A stretch of 64,000 nucleotides of DNA from Parapedobacter lycopersici (GCF_024643285.1 NZ_JAMSLW010000005.1:294049-358048), one strand, 5' to 3'; numbered from the stretch's first letter, positions 42,673-52,522 are shown. Notes: a model not told the origin generated them from the letters alone. Numbers and translations are program-made.

Positions 42673-43248
42673 TTATAACCGCTCCCCGACTAATCCATAG
42701 GAGCCGGAGAACGTTACGGAAAAAAAACCATCCTGTTGGGTAACATACTCGTTGGCGCCCCGGCGGATTAAGCCCTCAGTGACAACTCCATTCGACTCGC
42801 CGTAAAGCCATATCGTTTCTCCCGCAGGTTTCCATTTATTGAGGCCCGGTTTCGCCACTACAATCCGCTGCTCATTGCCCAGCAGTACGATATCAATCCG
42901 GTCAGCGTATCGGTACATCAATTCGAGGACTGATGATGTTTCGGAGAGGACATTTACCGCCCGGTGTCCTCGTGCGATGAGGTGGTCGAGTGCCGTATCC
43001 ATCCAGGCCGGCCCCGCAGGTATGATAAGAAGGTGGTCTTGCGGCGGAGGTGTTGCTTCTTTTTTACGGGTGAACCACACATCCACTTTAATGCCGTGCG
43101 CCTGCAGCTGAATTAATGCGTCGTCTCCCGTCAAAATCGTTGGGCTCCACTCCAGTAATTGTTCAAAATAAGGCAGGGGTACCGCATTAAGATCGTCAAT
43201 CAATAATGCCGGTTCCTGATTTTCCCGGATAATATGATGCGAAGACAT
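42673..43248 (-). CDS. Thiamine pyrophosphokinase-like protein
   Basis: A 191-residue protein that resembles the Bacteroidota thiamine pyrophosphokinase group, which would turn thiamine into thiamine diphosphate. The resemblance rests on the general layout: N-terminal EPALLIDDLN, a central alpha/beta part (ILTGDDALIQLQAHGIKVDVW) and a C-terminal beta domain ending in FFSVTFSGSYGLVGERL. The classical GDxDS metal motif is not obvious, so activity is uncertain. Its start lies 11 bp after the stop codon of the M20 peptidase. Treat the name as tentative. Confidence 0.5.
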   Translation of the reverse strand: MSSHHIIRENQEPALLIDDLNAVPLPYFEQLLEWSPTILTGDDALIQLQAHGIKVDVWFTRKKEATPPPQDHLLIIPAGPAWMDTALDHLIARGHRAVNVLSETSSVLELMYRYADRIDIVLLGNEQRIVVAKPGLNKWKPAGETIWLYGESNGVVTEGLIRRGANEYVTQQDGFFSVTFSGSYGLVGERL

Positions 43249-43259
43249 GCCGCAGGGGG

Positions 43260-44441
43260 TTAATTCCCGAGTTTTCGGAGGGCGATATAGGCCATGAGAC
43301 CGGTACTGAGGGCTAAGGCGTTTTCGTCGATATCAAATGTCGGGGTGTGGACGGCCGATGTGATGCCCCGTGCCGTGTTTCCCGTGCCGAGACGGTAAAA
43401 ACAGGCATCGGCTACCTGTGAATAGTAGGCAAAATCCTCTGCCGCCAACCAAAGATCCAGGTCCACTACATTTTCCGTGCCCAGGTAATCCTCGGCGTAA
43501 TCACGGGCCTCGGCAGTAAGTTTTTCTTCGTTGACCAGGAAAGGATACCCCACGCGGACCTCAAAGTCGCAGGATCCGCCCATGCTTTCGGCTATTCCTT
43601 CAGCCATTTTTTTCATATGTGTATGGGCCTTTTTACGCCATGCTTCATCGAAGGTACGGAAGGTGCCTTCCAGATAAACTTCGTTGGGAATAACGTTTGT
43701 GGCCCCGTTGGCTATTACCTTTCCGAACGAAAGTACACTGGGTGTCTTGGGGTCGGCTACACGACTGACGATCTGTTGTAGTGCCGTAATAATGTGTGCT
43801 GTAATGACAACCGGATCAATATTTTGCTGAGGTTGTGCCCCATGGCCGCCCTTCCCCTTTACGGTGACGTACAACTCATCGGTTGATGCCATGTATTTGC
43901 CTGACCGGAAACCCACCTTGCCGGCTTCGATCAGTGGCATTACGTGCTGTCCGATGACCGCCTGCGGGACGGGGTCTGCCAGTACCCCTTCCTTGATCAT
44001 CAGGCTGGCCCCGCCGGGCAACCGTTCTTCACCGGGCTGAAAGATCAACCGGATGGTGCCGCCAAACTCCTTTTTCAGCGATTGCAGAATTTTCGCGGTA
44101 CCCAATAGTGAGGAGGTGTGAACATCGTGGCCACAGGCGTGCATAACCCCGGGTTGCTGCGAGCCATATTCGCGGCCCTCGACTTCCATAATCGGCAGCG
44201 CGTCCATGTCGGCACGCAGGGCAATTACCTGTTCGGAGGGCAGGTCGCCCTTGATTTCCGCTACTACGCCGGTATTGGCCATGGACCGGTAAGGGATACC
44301 CAGCTGATCCAGTGCAGATTTAACGAAAGCCGATGTTTCATATTCCTCAAATGAAAGCTCGGGATGCCGGTGCAGGTGCCTACGCAACGATACGGTTTCT
44401 CCATGAAGCTGAGTGGCAAGTGCACGTATTTTTTCTTTCAT
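43260..44441 (-). CDS. M20 family metallo-amidohydrolase
   Basis: A 393-residue cytosolic aminoacylase/amidohydrolase of the M20D group (hippurate hydrolase, N-acyl amino acid hydrolase). Metal ligands are HACGHDVHTS near 102-111 and the pair in FQPGEERLPGG near 134-144, with a later His in VIGQHVMPL near 162-170. The dimerisation domain spans about 185-300. The substrate is not predictable. It heads a likely operon with the thiamine pyrophosphokinase-like and GNAT genes. Confidence 0.92.
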   Translation of the reverse strand: MKEKIRALATQLHGETVSLRRHLHRHPELSFEEYETSAFVKSALDQLGIPYRSMANTGVVAEIKGDLPSEQVIALRADMDALPIMEVEGREYGSQQPGVMHACGHDVHTSSLLGTAKILQSLKKEFGGTIRLIFQPGEERLPGGASLMIKEGVLADPVPQAVIGQHVMPLIEAGKVGFRSGKYMASTDELYVTVKGKGGHGAQPQQNIDPVVITAHIITALQQIVSRVADPKTPSVLSFGKVIANGATNVIPNEVYLEGTFRTFDEAWRKKAHTHMKKMAEGIAESMGGSCDFEVRVGYPFLVNEEKLTAEARDYAEDYLGTENVVDLDLWLAAEDFAYYSQVADACFYRLGTGNTARGITSAVHTPTFDIDENALALSTGLMAYIALRKLGN

Positions 44442-44455
44442 TATCGGGATTTGCT

Positions 44456-44923
44456 TTATTGATACACGAATATTTCTTCTGTGAAGACAAATACATTGTT
44501 GAATTGCCTGCGCAGGCCCTGCATCAGGTTTTGTGCCTCGCCCCGGCTTCGAAAGTCGCCCACTTTCACCCGGTAATTGGGTTCCTCGTAAGTGACGTAG
44601 GTATCGATGTCCTTGTAGAGGTTCTTGAACCGCGTCTGTTCCGCGTAAGCTTCACTGCGATCAGCGCCGGAATAAATCTGCACCCGGAAACCCATGGTCG
44701 TCGTGCGGGTGGCGGTAGATTTGTCAACGGGCCTGCTTCTGCTTTCAGAAGCGGCTGTAATGTTCGTACCTTTCCGGTTCCGCTGCATGACGCTGATCAG
44801 AGGGTCGGCAACAATTTCCACACGCCCCTTGCTTTGCTGGGCATGGGCATCTACCCATCCGATGCAGACCAGCAGGGCGAGCCATCCGCCGGTTTTGACT
44901 AATGTTTGGAGCAGTTTATACAT
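44456..44923 (-). CDS. SPOR domain protein
   Basis: A 155-residue exported protein with an N-terminal hydrophobic signal (LALLVCIGWVDAHAQQ, cut after AHA). The C-terminal SPOR domain is MGFRVQIYSGADRSEAYAEQ near 77-96 and YRVKVGDFRSRGEAQNLMQGL near 116-136. SPOR domains bind denuded septal peptidoglycan, so a cell-wall role is likely. It lies between secA and the M20 gene on the same strand. Confidence 0.85.
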   Translation of the reverse strand: MYKLLQTLVKTGGWLALLVCIGWVDAHAQQSKGRVEIVADPLISVMQRNRKGTNITAASESRSRPVDKSTATRTTTMGFRVQIYSGADRSEAYAEQTRFKNLYKDIDTYVTYEEPNYRVKVGDFRSRGEAQNLMQGLRRQFNNVFVFTEEIFVYQ

Positions 44924-44959
44924 AAGCTTGTCTGTTTAGCTCAACGGGCTCACTCCCGG

Positions 44960-47900
44960 TTACGAGCCGTGGCAGTTTTTGTATTTTTTGCCGCTGCCGC
45001 ATGGACAGGGATCGTTCCGGCCAACCTTTTGTTCGTTACGGACCGGCTGGGTCCGCTGGATTTCGCGCGTATCTTCAACCGGCGCGCTTCCCCCTCCCGA
45101 TGCTACCAGCTCGGGCTTGGCCGCTTTAACCTGCGCCTCCTGCCGGGGTTGCGGACGGGCTTCGCGCACATCCTGCGGCTGTTGGTTCGGGATCTCACCC
45201 TTGAAAAGAAAGCCTACCACATCCTTATTCATGCTCACCAGCATTTGCCTGAACAGGTTAAAGGCTTCCATTTTATAAATGATAATGGGATCTTTCTGCT
45301 CATACACCGCGTTTTGGACCGATTGTTTCAATTCGTCCATATCCCGCAGGTGCTCCTTCCATGCTTCGTCGATTAACGCCAGCACTACCCCTTTTTCAAA
45401 AGACTTGAAGACTTCCTTTCCTCCGGATTCCACGGCTTGCTTCAGGTTGGTTACTACCTGTATGCCCCGCAGGCCATCAGAGAATGGCACTACAATGTTT
45501 TCAACCTGGCCACCCCGTGTGGCAAATACATCGGTAAGTACCGGAAGCGTCTGTGCGGCTATTCGCGTTGCTTTTCCTTCATAGTACCCGATCACCTGCG
45601 CAAATAGCTTATCAGTAAGGTCGGCGTTGCCTTCGTTTGCAAATTCCGCTTCACTGATCTGTGGATCCAGCGAGAATACCCGGATTACTTCAAGTTGAAA
45701 GTCCTCATGAGAACCGCCTTCCTTATACTCGGTCACAATATCTTCCACCACGTCGAAAATGGTGTTATTCAAGTCTACGTCCAGCCGTTCGCCGAACAGC
45801 GCGTTTTTCCGCTTCGCGTAAATAACCGTACGCTGGGAGTTCATCACGTCATCGTACTCCAGCAGGCGTTTCCGGATGCCGAAGTTGTTTTCCTCCACCT
45901 TTTTCTGTGCGCGTTCAATGGATTTGGTCAGCATGCTGTGCTGCATAACCTCGCCTTCTTCCACGCCCATACGCACCATGATGTTGGATATCCTTTCCGA
46001 GGCAAAGAGGCGCATCAACGGGTCTTCGAGTGAAACGAAGAACTGCGACGAACCCGGGTCGCCCTGCCGGCCGGCCCGTCCGCGAAGCTGGCGGTCTACC
46101 CGGCGTGACTCGTGGCGTTCTGTACCGATGATGGCCAATCCGCCAGCCTCCTTAACCCCCGCTCCGAGTTTAATATCCGTTCCCCGGCCGGCCATGTTGG
46201 TGGCAATGGTTACGGTGCCTGTCTGCCCCGCTTCCGCCACGATATCGGCTTCGCGCTGGTGCAGTTTGGCATTCAATACGTTGTGTTTTATTCCGCGCAG
46301 CTTGAGCATACGGCTAAGCAGTTCCGAAATTTCAACGGAAGTTGTACCCACGAGTACCGGTCGGCCGGCTTCGGTAAGCTGCTGTATTTCTTCCGCCACC
46401 GCATTGTATTTTTCACGTGCCGTGCGGTAAATCAGGTCGTGACGGTCGTCACGCTGGATGGAAATATTAGTGGGGATCTCCACCACGTCCAGTTTGTATA
46501 TCTCCCAAAGTTCACCCGCTTCTGTAACAGCCGTACCGGTCATCCCCGCCAGTTTGTGATACATCCGGAAATAGTTTTGCAGGGTGATGGTGGCATAAGT
46601 CTGCGTAGCATCTTCCACTTTCACATTTTCCTTAGCCTCAATGGCCTGGTGCAGGCCGTCCGAATAGCGCCTGCCTTCCATGATCCGGCCCGTCTGTTCA
46701 TCTACGATTTTGACCTTGCCATCATCAATGATGTATTCGTCATCCCGTTCGAACAGCGTGTAGGCTTTCAGTAACTGATTCACGGAGTGGATGCGTTCCG
46801 ATTTAATGGAAAAATCGCGCATCAGCTCTTCCTTTTTAGCCAGTTTTTCCTCCGGGCTTAAGCCTGACCGTTCGATTTCCGCTACTTCCGAACCCACGTC
46901 GGGCATAATAAAGAAGTTCGGGTCCTCACCGGAGGCGGTAATAAGCTCGATGCCCTTTTCCGTAAGCTCAACCTGGTTATTCTTTTCGTCGATTACGAAA
47001 TACAGTTCCGCATCCGCTTTGGGCATGTGCTTGCTCTGCTCCTGGAGGTAATAGTTTTCCGTTTTGCCAAGTACCTGGCGGTTACTGCCTTCGCTCAGGA
47101 ATTTAATCAGTGCCTTGTTTTTGGGCAGCCCCCGGTGTGCGCGGAACAGGGCAAGTCCGCCACTTTCCACGCCGGTGTCACCTGCCGCAATGGCTTTTTT
47201 TGCCTCATTCAGTACCGTGTTGATCAGGCTCTTCTGCGTATTCACCAGTCGCTCAATACGGGGTTTTAGCTCATAAAACTCGTGCTCGTCACCCCGTGGA
47301 ATGGGACCGGAGATGATGAGGGGTGTCCGTGCGTCGTCCACGAGTACAGAGTCCACCTCATCCACCATAGCGAAATGCAGTTTGCGCTGCACGAGCGCTT
47401 CGCGCGATTGTGCCATGTTGTCACGCAGGTAATCAAAGCCAAACTCATTGTTTGTACCAAACACGATATCCGCGGCGTAAGCATTGCGCCTTGCCGGCGA
47501 ATTGGGTTGATGCTTATCGATGCAGTCTACCCGGAGGCCGTGGAATTCGAAGATCGGCCCGTTCCATTCGGAGTCACGTCGTGCAAGGTAATCGTTCACC
47601 GTTACGATGTGTACCCCGGAACCGGATAGCGCATTAAGGTATGCCGGGAGTGTACCCACCAGCGTTTTACCTTCACCCGTTGCCATTTCCGCTATTTTAC
47701 CTTCATGCAATACGATACCCCCGATAAGCTGTACGTCGTAATGCACCATATTCCAGGTTACCTCGGTGCCGGCAGCGGTCCATTTATTCTTCCATATGGC
47801 GTGATCGCCATTGATCTGTACATTGGGTTTGAGCGCAGCAATGTGCCGGTCAAAATCCGTGGCGGTTACTTCCAGTTCTTCATTTTCGGAAAAACGGCGG

Positions 47901-48253
47901 GCTGTTTCCTTCACCACGGCGAAGGCTTCCGGTAAAATTTCCATCAGCACCTCCTCCAGTTTTTTATCCCGGTCTTTGCCCAGCTTATCCACCTTGTCGT
48001 AGATTGCTGTTTTCTGCGTCATCTCCACGCCTTCCTGCTCCGCCTCTCCCTTCAGTTCAGCTATTTCCTTGTCTATCGTCTCCAGGTAGGCCGCTATCCG
48101 CTGTTTAAAATCTATCGTTTTCGACCGCAGTTCATCGTGGCTCAGGGAATCCAGTTTGGCGTACTCCTCCTTGATACGTTCTACCAGCGGTTGGATGTGT
48201 TTAATATCTCGGTCTGATTTACTTCCGAATATTTTGCTTAAAAATGTTAACAT
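44960..48253 (-). CDS. secA: Preprotein translocase ATPase SecA
   Basis: SecA drives exported proteins through SecYEG. At 1097 residues it is longer than the E. coli protein, as usual in Bacteroidota, owing to an insert in the first nucleotide-binding half (around 330-440). Visible motifs are [20 protein letters not shown] (Walker A, near 191), [38 protein letters not shown] (DEAD-like), GTTSVEISE and [13 protein letters not shown] near 690. The C-terminal zinc finger is complete: [17 protein letters not shown], which contacts SecB or the ribosome. Confidence 0.98.
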   Translation of the reverse strand: MLTFLSKIFGSKSDRDIKHIQPLVERIKEEYAKLDSLSHDELRSKTIDFKQRIAAYLETIDKEIAELKGEAEQEGVEMTQKTAIYDKVDKLGKDRDKKLEEVLMEILPEAFAVVKETARRFSENEELEVTATDFDRHIAALKPNVQINGDHAIWKNKWTAAGTEVTWNMVHYDVQLIGGIVLHEGKIAEMATGEGKTLVGTLPAYLNALSGSGVHIVTVNDYLARRDSEWNGPIFEFHGLRVDCIDKHQPNSPARRNAYAADIVFGTNNEFGFDYLRDNMAQSREALVQRKLHFAMVDEVDSVLVDDARTPLIISGPIPRGDEHEFYELKPRIERLVNTQKSLINTVLNEAKKAIAAGDTGVESGGLALFRAHRGLPKNKALIKFLSEGSNRQVLGKTENYYLQEQSKHMPKADAELYFVIDEKNNQVELTEKGIELITASGEDPNFFIMPDVGSEVAEIERSGLSPEEKLAKKEELMRDFSIKSERIHSVNQLLKAYTLFERDDEYIIDDGKVKIVDEQTGRIMEGRRYSDGLHQAIEAKENVKVEDATQTYATITLQNYFRMYHKLAGMTGTAVTEAGELWEIYKLDVVEIPTNISIQRDDRHDLIYRTAREKYNAVAEEIQQLTEAGRPVLVGTTSVEISELLSRMLKLRGIKHNVLNAKLHQREADIVAEAGQTGTVTIATNMAGRGTDIKLGAGVKEAGGLAIIGTERHESRRVDRQLRGRAGRQGDPGSSQFFVSLEDPLMRLFASERISNIMVRMGVEEGEVMQHSMLTKSIERAQKKVEENNFGIRKRLLEYDDVMNSQRTVIYAKRKNALFGERLDVDLNNTIFDVVEDIVTEYKEGGSHEDFQLEVIRVFSLDPQISEAEFANEGNADLTDKLFAQVIGYYEGKATRIAAQTLPVLTDVFATRGGQVENIVVPFSDGLRGIQVVTNLKQAVESGGKEVFKSFEKGVVLALIDEAWKEHLRDMDELKQSVQNAVYEQKDPIIIYKMEAFNLFRQMLVSMNKDVVGFLFKGEIPNQQPQDVREARPQPRQEAQVKAAKPELVASGGGSAPVEDTREIQRTQPVRNEQKVGRNDPCPCGSGKKYKNCHGS

Positions 48254-48335
48254 TAGTCGTTGTTTACAGAATTACACTACCTGTTGGCAATAATAGCACC
48301 AAAAAGTAGCTATACAGCCAATATGGCATACTGGG

Positions 48336-48350
48336 CAAAGTTAGCTATTC
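48336..48350 (-). promoter_or_regulatory. secA promoter -7 region
   Basis: On the minus strand the -7 box is TAACTTTG (48336-48343), directly preceded by TAGC, giving GAATAGCTAACTTTG. This is a variant of the extended TTTAGCTAARTTTG element seen at three other promoters in the window. It lies about 83 bp before the secA ATG. Confidence 0.5.
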
Positions 48351-48396
48351 AGTATGAGAATGTAACGGTTAGCGATGAGATTTTTACGTTATGCCA

Positions 48397-49248
48397 TCAA
48401 GACAGGAATAACGGGTGGGTTACCGGGGGAATCAGTTCCAGTGCGGTTGCTTCGTCAAAAAGCCGCTGTATGGCGCTCCGTCCTTCCGTCCCAAGCGAAA
48501 CCGAATAGCGGTTTACATATAAGTCAATGTGCTGATACATGACGGCCTCATCCATTTCCTGTGCATGGGAGCGGATGAAATCGATCCCGGATTTCGGATG
48601 AGCCAGCGCATACTCCACGCTTTTCCTGAGCACGCGGTTGAGCCGGCGCTTAACCTCCTCTGGAAGCTGCCGCTGCGCCACAATACCACCCAGCGGAATC
48701 GGGCCTCCGGTTTTCTTCTCCCAAAAATCTCCCAGGTCAATGACCTTATGCAGCCCCTTTTTCTGATAGGTAAAGCGGTTCTCGTGAATGATCAGGCCAA
48801 ATGCAATCGCGTCGTCCAGCAGCGCCTGTTCAATATCCGAGAATAGCATCTCCCGTTTGTCGTCCAGCTGGGGATAAGCAAGTCCCAGCAGGAAATTGGC
48901 CGTGGTGAACCTGCCAGGTATGCCCACGGTAAGCGGTTGCCCCGCCGTGGCCTGATCCGATAGGCGTGTTGCTGTTTCGGGATTTTTGCAGATCAGGAGC
49001 GGTCCCACGCCAAACCCCAATGCGCTGCCGGCATCAAGGAGGGTGTAATGTTCAACGGCATAGGCATAGGCATGATAACTTAGCTTGGTAACAGCCAGTT
49101 CATTGTTGAATGCCTTTTGATTGAGTGTTTCCACATCTTCATACAACACATCAAACTCCAAGCCTTCCGTGTCGATCTTGTGATGGATCAGTGCGTCGAA
49201 GATAAACGTATCATTGGGACAGGGAGAGAAGCCAAGCGTCAACTTCAT
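48397..49248 (-). CDS. mqnD: 1,4-dihydroxy-6-naphthoate synthase (menaquinone, futalosine route)
   Basis: MqnD cleaves cyclic dehypoxanthine futalosine to 1,4-dihydroxy-6-naphthoate in the alternative menaquinone pathway. The 283-residue periplasmic-binding-protein fold shows the family start LTLGFSPCPNDTFIFDALIH, the SYHAYAYAV hinge near 57-65, and GPLLICKNP and GIPGRFTTANFLL near 107-119. It has no signal peptide and acts in the cytosol. The presence of mqnD implies that this organism uses the futalosine pathway; the partner genes are not in the window. Confidence 0.93.
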   Translation of the reverse strand: MKLTLGFSPCPNDTFIFDALIHHKIDTEGLEFDVLYEDVETLNQKAFNNELAVTKLSYHAYAYAVEHYTLLDAGSALGFGVGPLLICKNPETATRLSDQATAGQPLTVGIPGRFTTANFLLGLAYPQLDDKREMLFSDIEQALLDDAIAFGLIIHENRFTYQKKGLHKVIDLGDFWEKKTGGPIPLGGIVAQRQLPEEVKRRLNRVLRKSVEYALAHPKSGIDFIRSHAQEMDEAVMYQHIDLYVNRYSVSLGTEGRSAIQRLFDEATALELIPPVTHPLFLS

Positions 49249-49502
49249 AGCGTTATCTTTTGTGTCATTAACAAAGCCAAAACAGCAGCAAAGGTAACTA
49301 AAATTATCCCCTGTGCAGTCTTTTCGCTGTTGTTGCGGTAGCCATAACGTACAAGTGCGAGGTTGATCAGGCCTGCCACCCCATAATAACCCAGGGGCTT
49401 ATTGCTTAGCCAGGCCATAGCCGATGAAGCAGTAAGCAAGTAGGCAATCACCGGGAAAATAAGTCCGATTGCACAGCCCAGCAACAGGTTGTTCTTTTTC
49501 AC
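49245..49502 (-). CDS. Small membrane protein
   Basis: An 85-residue protein with three hydrophobic segments (about 7-24, 40-52 and 63-80), the last being TAQGIILVTFAAVLALLMTQ. It is of unknown function. Its stop codon overlaps the start codon of mqnD by four bases, so the two are translated together, and it begins 8 bp after surE. The frame is clean and coding-like. Confidence 0.6.
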   Translation of the reverse strand: MKKNNLLLGCAIGLIFPVIAYLLTASSAMAWLSNKPLGYYGVAGLINLALVRYGYRNNSEKTAQGIILVTFAAVLALLMTQKITL

Positions 49503-49510
49503 GGATAAGA

Positions 49511-50287
49511 CTATTTGACGTTGAAACTCCAGGCGTTCAGCTGCGGTATCACATGGTGGGCGGTCATGTCAAACTGTACCGGAACAATCGAGGCAAACCC
49601 CTGCTGCAGCGCCCAGACATCGGTATCCTCGCCGCGGTCGCGCAGATCGAATATGCCGGTCAGCCAATAATAACTCCGGTTGTAAGGGTCGGTCCGCTCG
49701 TCGAATTCTTCCGCCCATTTGGCATCGGCCTGCCGGCATATTTTAATGCCCTTTATCTCCGGAACATTCGGGAAGTTGACGTTCAGCAGCGCGCCTTTGG
49801 GCAACCCGTTTTCCAGGACCTGCCGGGTGATTTCCCGGACGTAAGGGCGGCAATTGGAAAAATCAGCATCCGCATCGAAATCATCGTATGAAAACCCGAT
49901 GGACGGAATGCTTTCAATGGCACCTTCCACAGCCGCAGACATGGTTCCTGAATACAGCACATTAATCGAATTATTCAACCCGTGGTTAATCCCTGACACA
50001 CAGATATCGGGTTTACGCCCCTTGAATACTTTATTAACCGCGAGCTTTACGCAGTCAACAGGTGTGCCGGAGCATTTATACATGAGCGTGTCGGGATAGA
50101 TGTGGATCTGGTCTATCCGGAGCGGTTTGCCGATGGTTATTGCATGACCGGTGCCGGACTGCGGACCCTCGGGGGCCACTACGGTGACATCGCCCAGCTG
50201 CTGCATTTCTTCAATCAGTACCTTGATTCCCTTGGCGGTGATGCCATCGTCATTAACGACCAGGATAGACGGTTTCTTTTTTGCCAT
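49511..50287 (-). CDS. surE: 5'/3'-nucleotidase SurE
   Basis: A 258-residue metal-dependent nucleotidase that removes phosphate from nucleoside monophosphates, a stationary-phase survival protein. The metal site is ILVVNDDGITAKGI near 8-21, with further motifs GPQSGTGHAITI near 41-52, the Ser/Asn cluster VSGINHGLN near 100-108 and YSGTMSAAVEG near 115-125. A perfect 21-bp inverted repeat ends nine bases before the ATG, which could affect its translation or mark the end of the upstream csbD transcript. Confidence 0.95.
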   Translation of the reverse strand: MAKKKPSILVVNDDGITAKGIKVLIEEMQQLGDVTVVAPEGPQSGTGHAITIGKPLRIDQIHIYPDTLMYKCSGTPVDCVKLAVNKVFKGRKPDICVSGINHGLNNSINVLYSGTMSAAVEGAIESIPSIGFSYDDFDADADFSNCRPYVREITRQVLENGLPKGALLNVNFPNVPEIKGIKICRQADAKWAEEFDERTDPYNRSYYWLTGIFDLRDRGEDTDVWALQQGFASIVPVQFDMTAHHVIPQLNAWSFNVK

Positions 50288-50295
50288 GCGCCTAA

Positions 50296-50347
50296 GTTAA
50301 CAAGAAAAGCGTTACCAGGCATAGCCGGTAACGCTTTTCTTGTTAAC
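50296..50347 (-). terminator. Perfect 21-bp inverted repeat between csbD and surE
   Basis: Arms at 50296-50316 and 50327-50347 are exact reverse complements of 21 bases around a 10-base loop. The outer end is GTTAAC and the inner end GTTACC. No T-run follows the stem, but the arm itself is rich in T and A. It is most simply the csbD terminator. It leaves only eight bases to the surE start codon, so surE must have a promoter within it or be read through. Confidence 0.75.
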
Positions 50348-50360
50348 AGGGTAAGGTCTG

Positions 50361-50546
50361 CTACAGACTGTTTAACCAGTCGACCACTTGATCACGGGCT
50401 TTGCCTGTCTTTTTTTGAATACGGCCAATCAGTTCATCTTCCTTGCCTTCTTCATATAACAAGTCGTCATCTGTTAATTCGGCAAATTGCTGTTTCGCCT
50501 TTCCTTTCAACTCGTTCCAGTGCCCCTTTAATCTTAAGTTACTCAT
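50361..50546 (-). CDS. CsbD family stress protein
   Basis: A 61-residue hydrophilic helical protein of the CsbD family. The typical beginning [20 protein letters not shown] and the repeat [23 protein letters not shown] are clear. CsbD-like proteins are induced by general or osmotic stress; their molecular role is unknown. It lies between ompA and surE on the same strand. Confidence 0.9.
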   Translation of the reverse strand: MSNLRLKGHWNELKGKAKQQFAELTDDDLLYEEGKEDELIGRIQKKTGKARDQVVDWLNSL

Positions 50547-50611
50547 AGTTTTTATGTTTTACTTAATTAACAACAGGGAGCGGAAATAGTTTAGGAGTAG
50601 GCTCAGGAATA

Positions 50612-50646
50612 AATAAAAAGGGCTCCCCGATGTGGGAAGCCCTTTT
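50612..50646 (-). terminator. Intrinsic terminator of the OmpA-like gene
   Basis: On the minus strand AAAAGGGCT and AGCCCTTTT form the stem (50616-50646) with extra CCC/GGG pairing inside. A T-rich tail (TTTTTATTTATT) follows. It lies 30 bp after the stop codon of the outer-membrane protein gene. Confidence 0.85.
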
Positions 50647-50675
50647 GTAAAACCTTGTGTAAACTAAGGGTTTAC

Positions 50676-52052
50676 TTATTTTTTAATTTCAACGCGACGG
50701 TTAAGGACACGTCCTTCTTCAGTAGCGTTAGATGCGATCGGAGCAGATTCGCCCAGTGCATTTACCATGACTTTGTTAGCGTCAACGCCAGAGTTAACCA
50801 AGTATTGTTTTACTGAGTTAGCACGGTCTCTTGACAAGTTCATGTTGTAAGCTTCAGTACCTTCAGCAGAAGCGTGGCCGTCTAAAGTAACGGAAGCACC
50901 GCTTTCACGCAGGTCAGAAGACAACCGATCCAGTGTAGAGTAAGATTCGGTTTTCAATACAGAGCTGTCGAATTCGAACTGAATGTTTGAATAAGTAGCT
51001 GATTCTGCAACTTCAGGCTCTGGGAATTTGATCGGGCATCCAGCACCGTCTACCTGAGTACCGGCAGGCGTGTTAGGGCACTTGTCAAATTTGTCAGATA
51101 CACCGTCACCGTCAGAATCACGACCCAATTCGTCAACTAAGCCTTCCAGCGTAGTTACACGTTGTTTCAATGCTTCAAGTTCGTTACGCAGTGAAGGATC
51201 TTTCAACTCATCATACAGCGTAGACACAGGGTTATGCCAGGTCAGATCTGGTTTTGAAGAAGAACCCAAAGAGAACTCTAAACCACCGTAAGTGTATGAG
51301 AAGTTATCGTTAACACCTTTGTTAACCGGACCATAAAGGGTCTTGTCGTCAACAAAGTTCATGGTGTAACCCAAGTTCAATGCTACGCGGTCAGACAGTT
51401 TGAATTTGATACCAACGCCTACAGGAATGTTAGTCGCTTTTTTGAAGTCGTTGTCACCAGCATTTTGGCTATCCGCACCCCAGTTTCCTTTGTTGTTCCA
51501 CTCGCCAGTTGATCCATCAGCGTCTGTGTATAATACAGGGTTGTAAGCCAAAAGACCCAAACCAACACTGGCGTAGAAGTTAACTGCATTTTCCCTTCTC
51601 AGGAAGTCGATGGTTGCCAATTGGAACACACCGTTTAAGCTGGCAGAATATTGAACAGAAGTCTCTGCAGATTCGTAATCCAGGTTTGCTGGTAATCCAG
51701 GAGCATTCCAAGGATCGATGGTTGTTTTCAAACCTTCTTCGTTATGTGCAAAGATCCGTCCGCGGTTGATGTTACCTTCCAAACCAAACCAGCTTGAAAA
51801 TTGCTTGCGAAGGGAAATTCCGTAGTATTCGCGTAATTTGTATTCACCGAACCCTACTTCCTTGCCAAATGAGTTGGATCCACCGACAAGAACAGATGGC
51901 GTAGTAAAACCACCATTCACACCGATCGTCCAGGTTCTGTACTGGGATCTTCCTCCAAATACAGTAGGCTCCTGCGCTTGCGCGGTCTCTGCTAACCCAA
52001 GGGCTGCAACGAGCGAGCAGGCAATTGCCGTTTTGATTGTAGAATAATTCAT
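50676..52052 (-). CDS. OmpA family outer-membrane protein
   Basis: A 458-residue porin-like protein. The signal peptide MNYSTIKTAIACSLVAALGL ends near QAQEP. An eight-strand type barrel occupies about 30-265, followed by a coiled segment (LRNELEALKQRVTTLEGLVDEL, about 285-306) and a thrombospondin type-3 calcium repeat (DSDGDGVSDKFDKCPNTPAG near 309-328). The OmpA/MotB peptidoglycan-binding domain ends it (LDGHASAEGTEAYNMNLSRD, then NRRVEIKK). Codon use is AT-richer and more uniform than in neighbours, as in highly expressed genes. The promoter is near-ideal. Confidence 0.95.
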   Translation of the reverse strand: MNYSTIKTAIACSLVAALGLAETAQAQEPTVFGGRSQYRTWTIGVNGGFTTPSVLVGGSNSFGKEVGFGEYKLREYYGISLRKQFSSWFGLEGNINRGRIFAHNEEGLKTTIDPWNAPGLPANLDYESAETSVQYSASLNGVFQLATIDFLRRENAVNFYASVGLGLLAYNPVLYTDADGSTGEWNNKGNWGADSQNAGDNDFKKATNIPVGVGIKFKLSDRVALNLGYTMNFVDDKTLYGPVNKGVNDNFSYTYGGLEFSLGSSSKPDLTWHNPVSTLYDELKDPSLRNELEALKQRVTTLEGLVDELGRDSDGDGVSDKFDKCPNTPAGTQVDGAGCPIKFPEPEVAESATYSNIQFEFDSSVLKTESYSTLDRLSSDLRESGASVTLDGHASAEGTEAYNMNLSRDRANSVKQYLVNSGVDANKVMVNALGESAPIASNATEEGRVLNRRVEIKK

Positions 52053-52101
52053 ACTCGTGTTTTTTTAAAGGTTAAAAATTTTTAATTGTCTAATTTTCTC
52101 G

Positions 52102-52131
52102 CAAAAATAACCAATAGTTTGATTCACGCAA
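52102..52131 (-). promoter_or_regulatory. Strong promoter of the OmpA-like gene
   Basis: On the minus strand TTG (52129-52131) and TATTTTTG (52102-52109) are exactly 19 bp apart, an ideal lineage promoter. The leader of about 45 bases is almost free of G and C. Confidence 0.7.
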
Positions 52132-52522
52132 CATTTGCAAATACTATTCCAGTTTTTTGTTTCCGCGCTTCTTTTTTTAAAAAAGTGCTTCTTTTTGTCT
52201 GAAACCGCTTTTTTCTTTATTGTTTATGAGCCTGTTATACAACAGCTTATGCGTGCTGTTTGTTTTCAGGGAAATCAGGGCACTAATGCCCTGTCCTTAT
52301 TGTATCAGCCCATTCAGTTTTATAATCACCTCAAAAAGAAACGACTGCGTGTCTGCAAACGCATTAATTGTCCAATTTTATGGTCAGTCAAGGCTAAAAC
52401 GCGATAAAACTACATATAAATTTGCAATGATTCCTATAAAACCCTGTTTTTTTTATACATAGACACAGGTTTTTGCCTGCCAGTATGGTTTGCCGGTATC
52501 CCAAAGAACCCGTCGGCCGGTT
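52132..52522. other. 391-bp AT-rich gap without a convincing gene
   Basis: This stretch between the OmpA-like gene and the phosphate transporter has no frame with coding character. It contains T-rich tracts and a perfect hairpin CAGGGCA-CTAA-TGCCCTG at 52276-52293. Near 52436-52476 an imperfect AAAACC/GGTTTT stem may end the transporter transcript. A small RNA is possible but nothing recognisable (6S, tmRNA, RNase P) was seen. Confidence 0.5.

Noticed and set aside
44960-48253. Unusually long SecA as a fusion
   Set aside because: The extra length is in the expected Bacteroidota insert; motifs and the zinc tail are in normal order.
52135-52407. A 90-codon open frame upstream of the OmpA-like gene
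   Set aside because: The translation is low in complexity (Phe/Leu-rich), starts inside the promoter zone and lacks a ribosome site.
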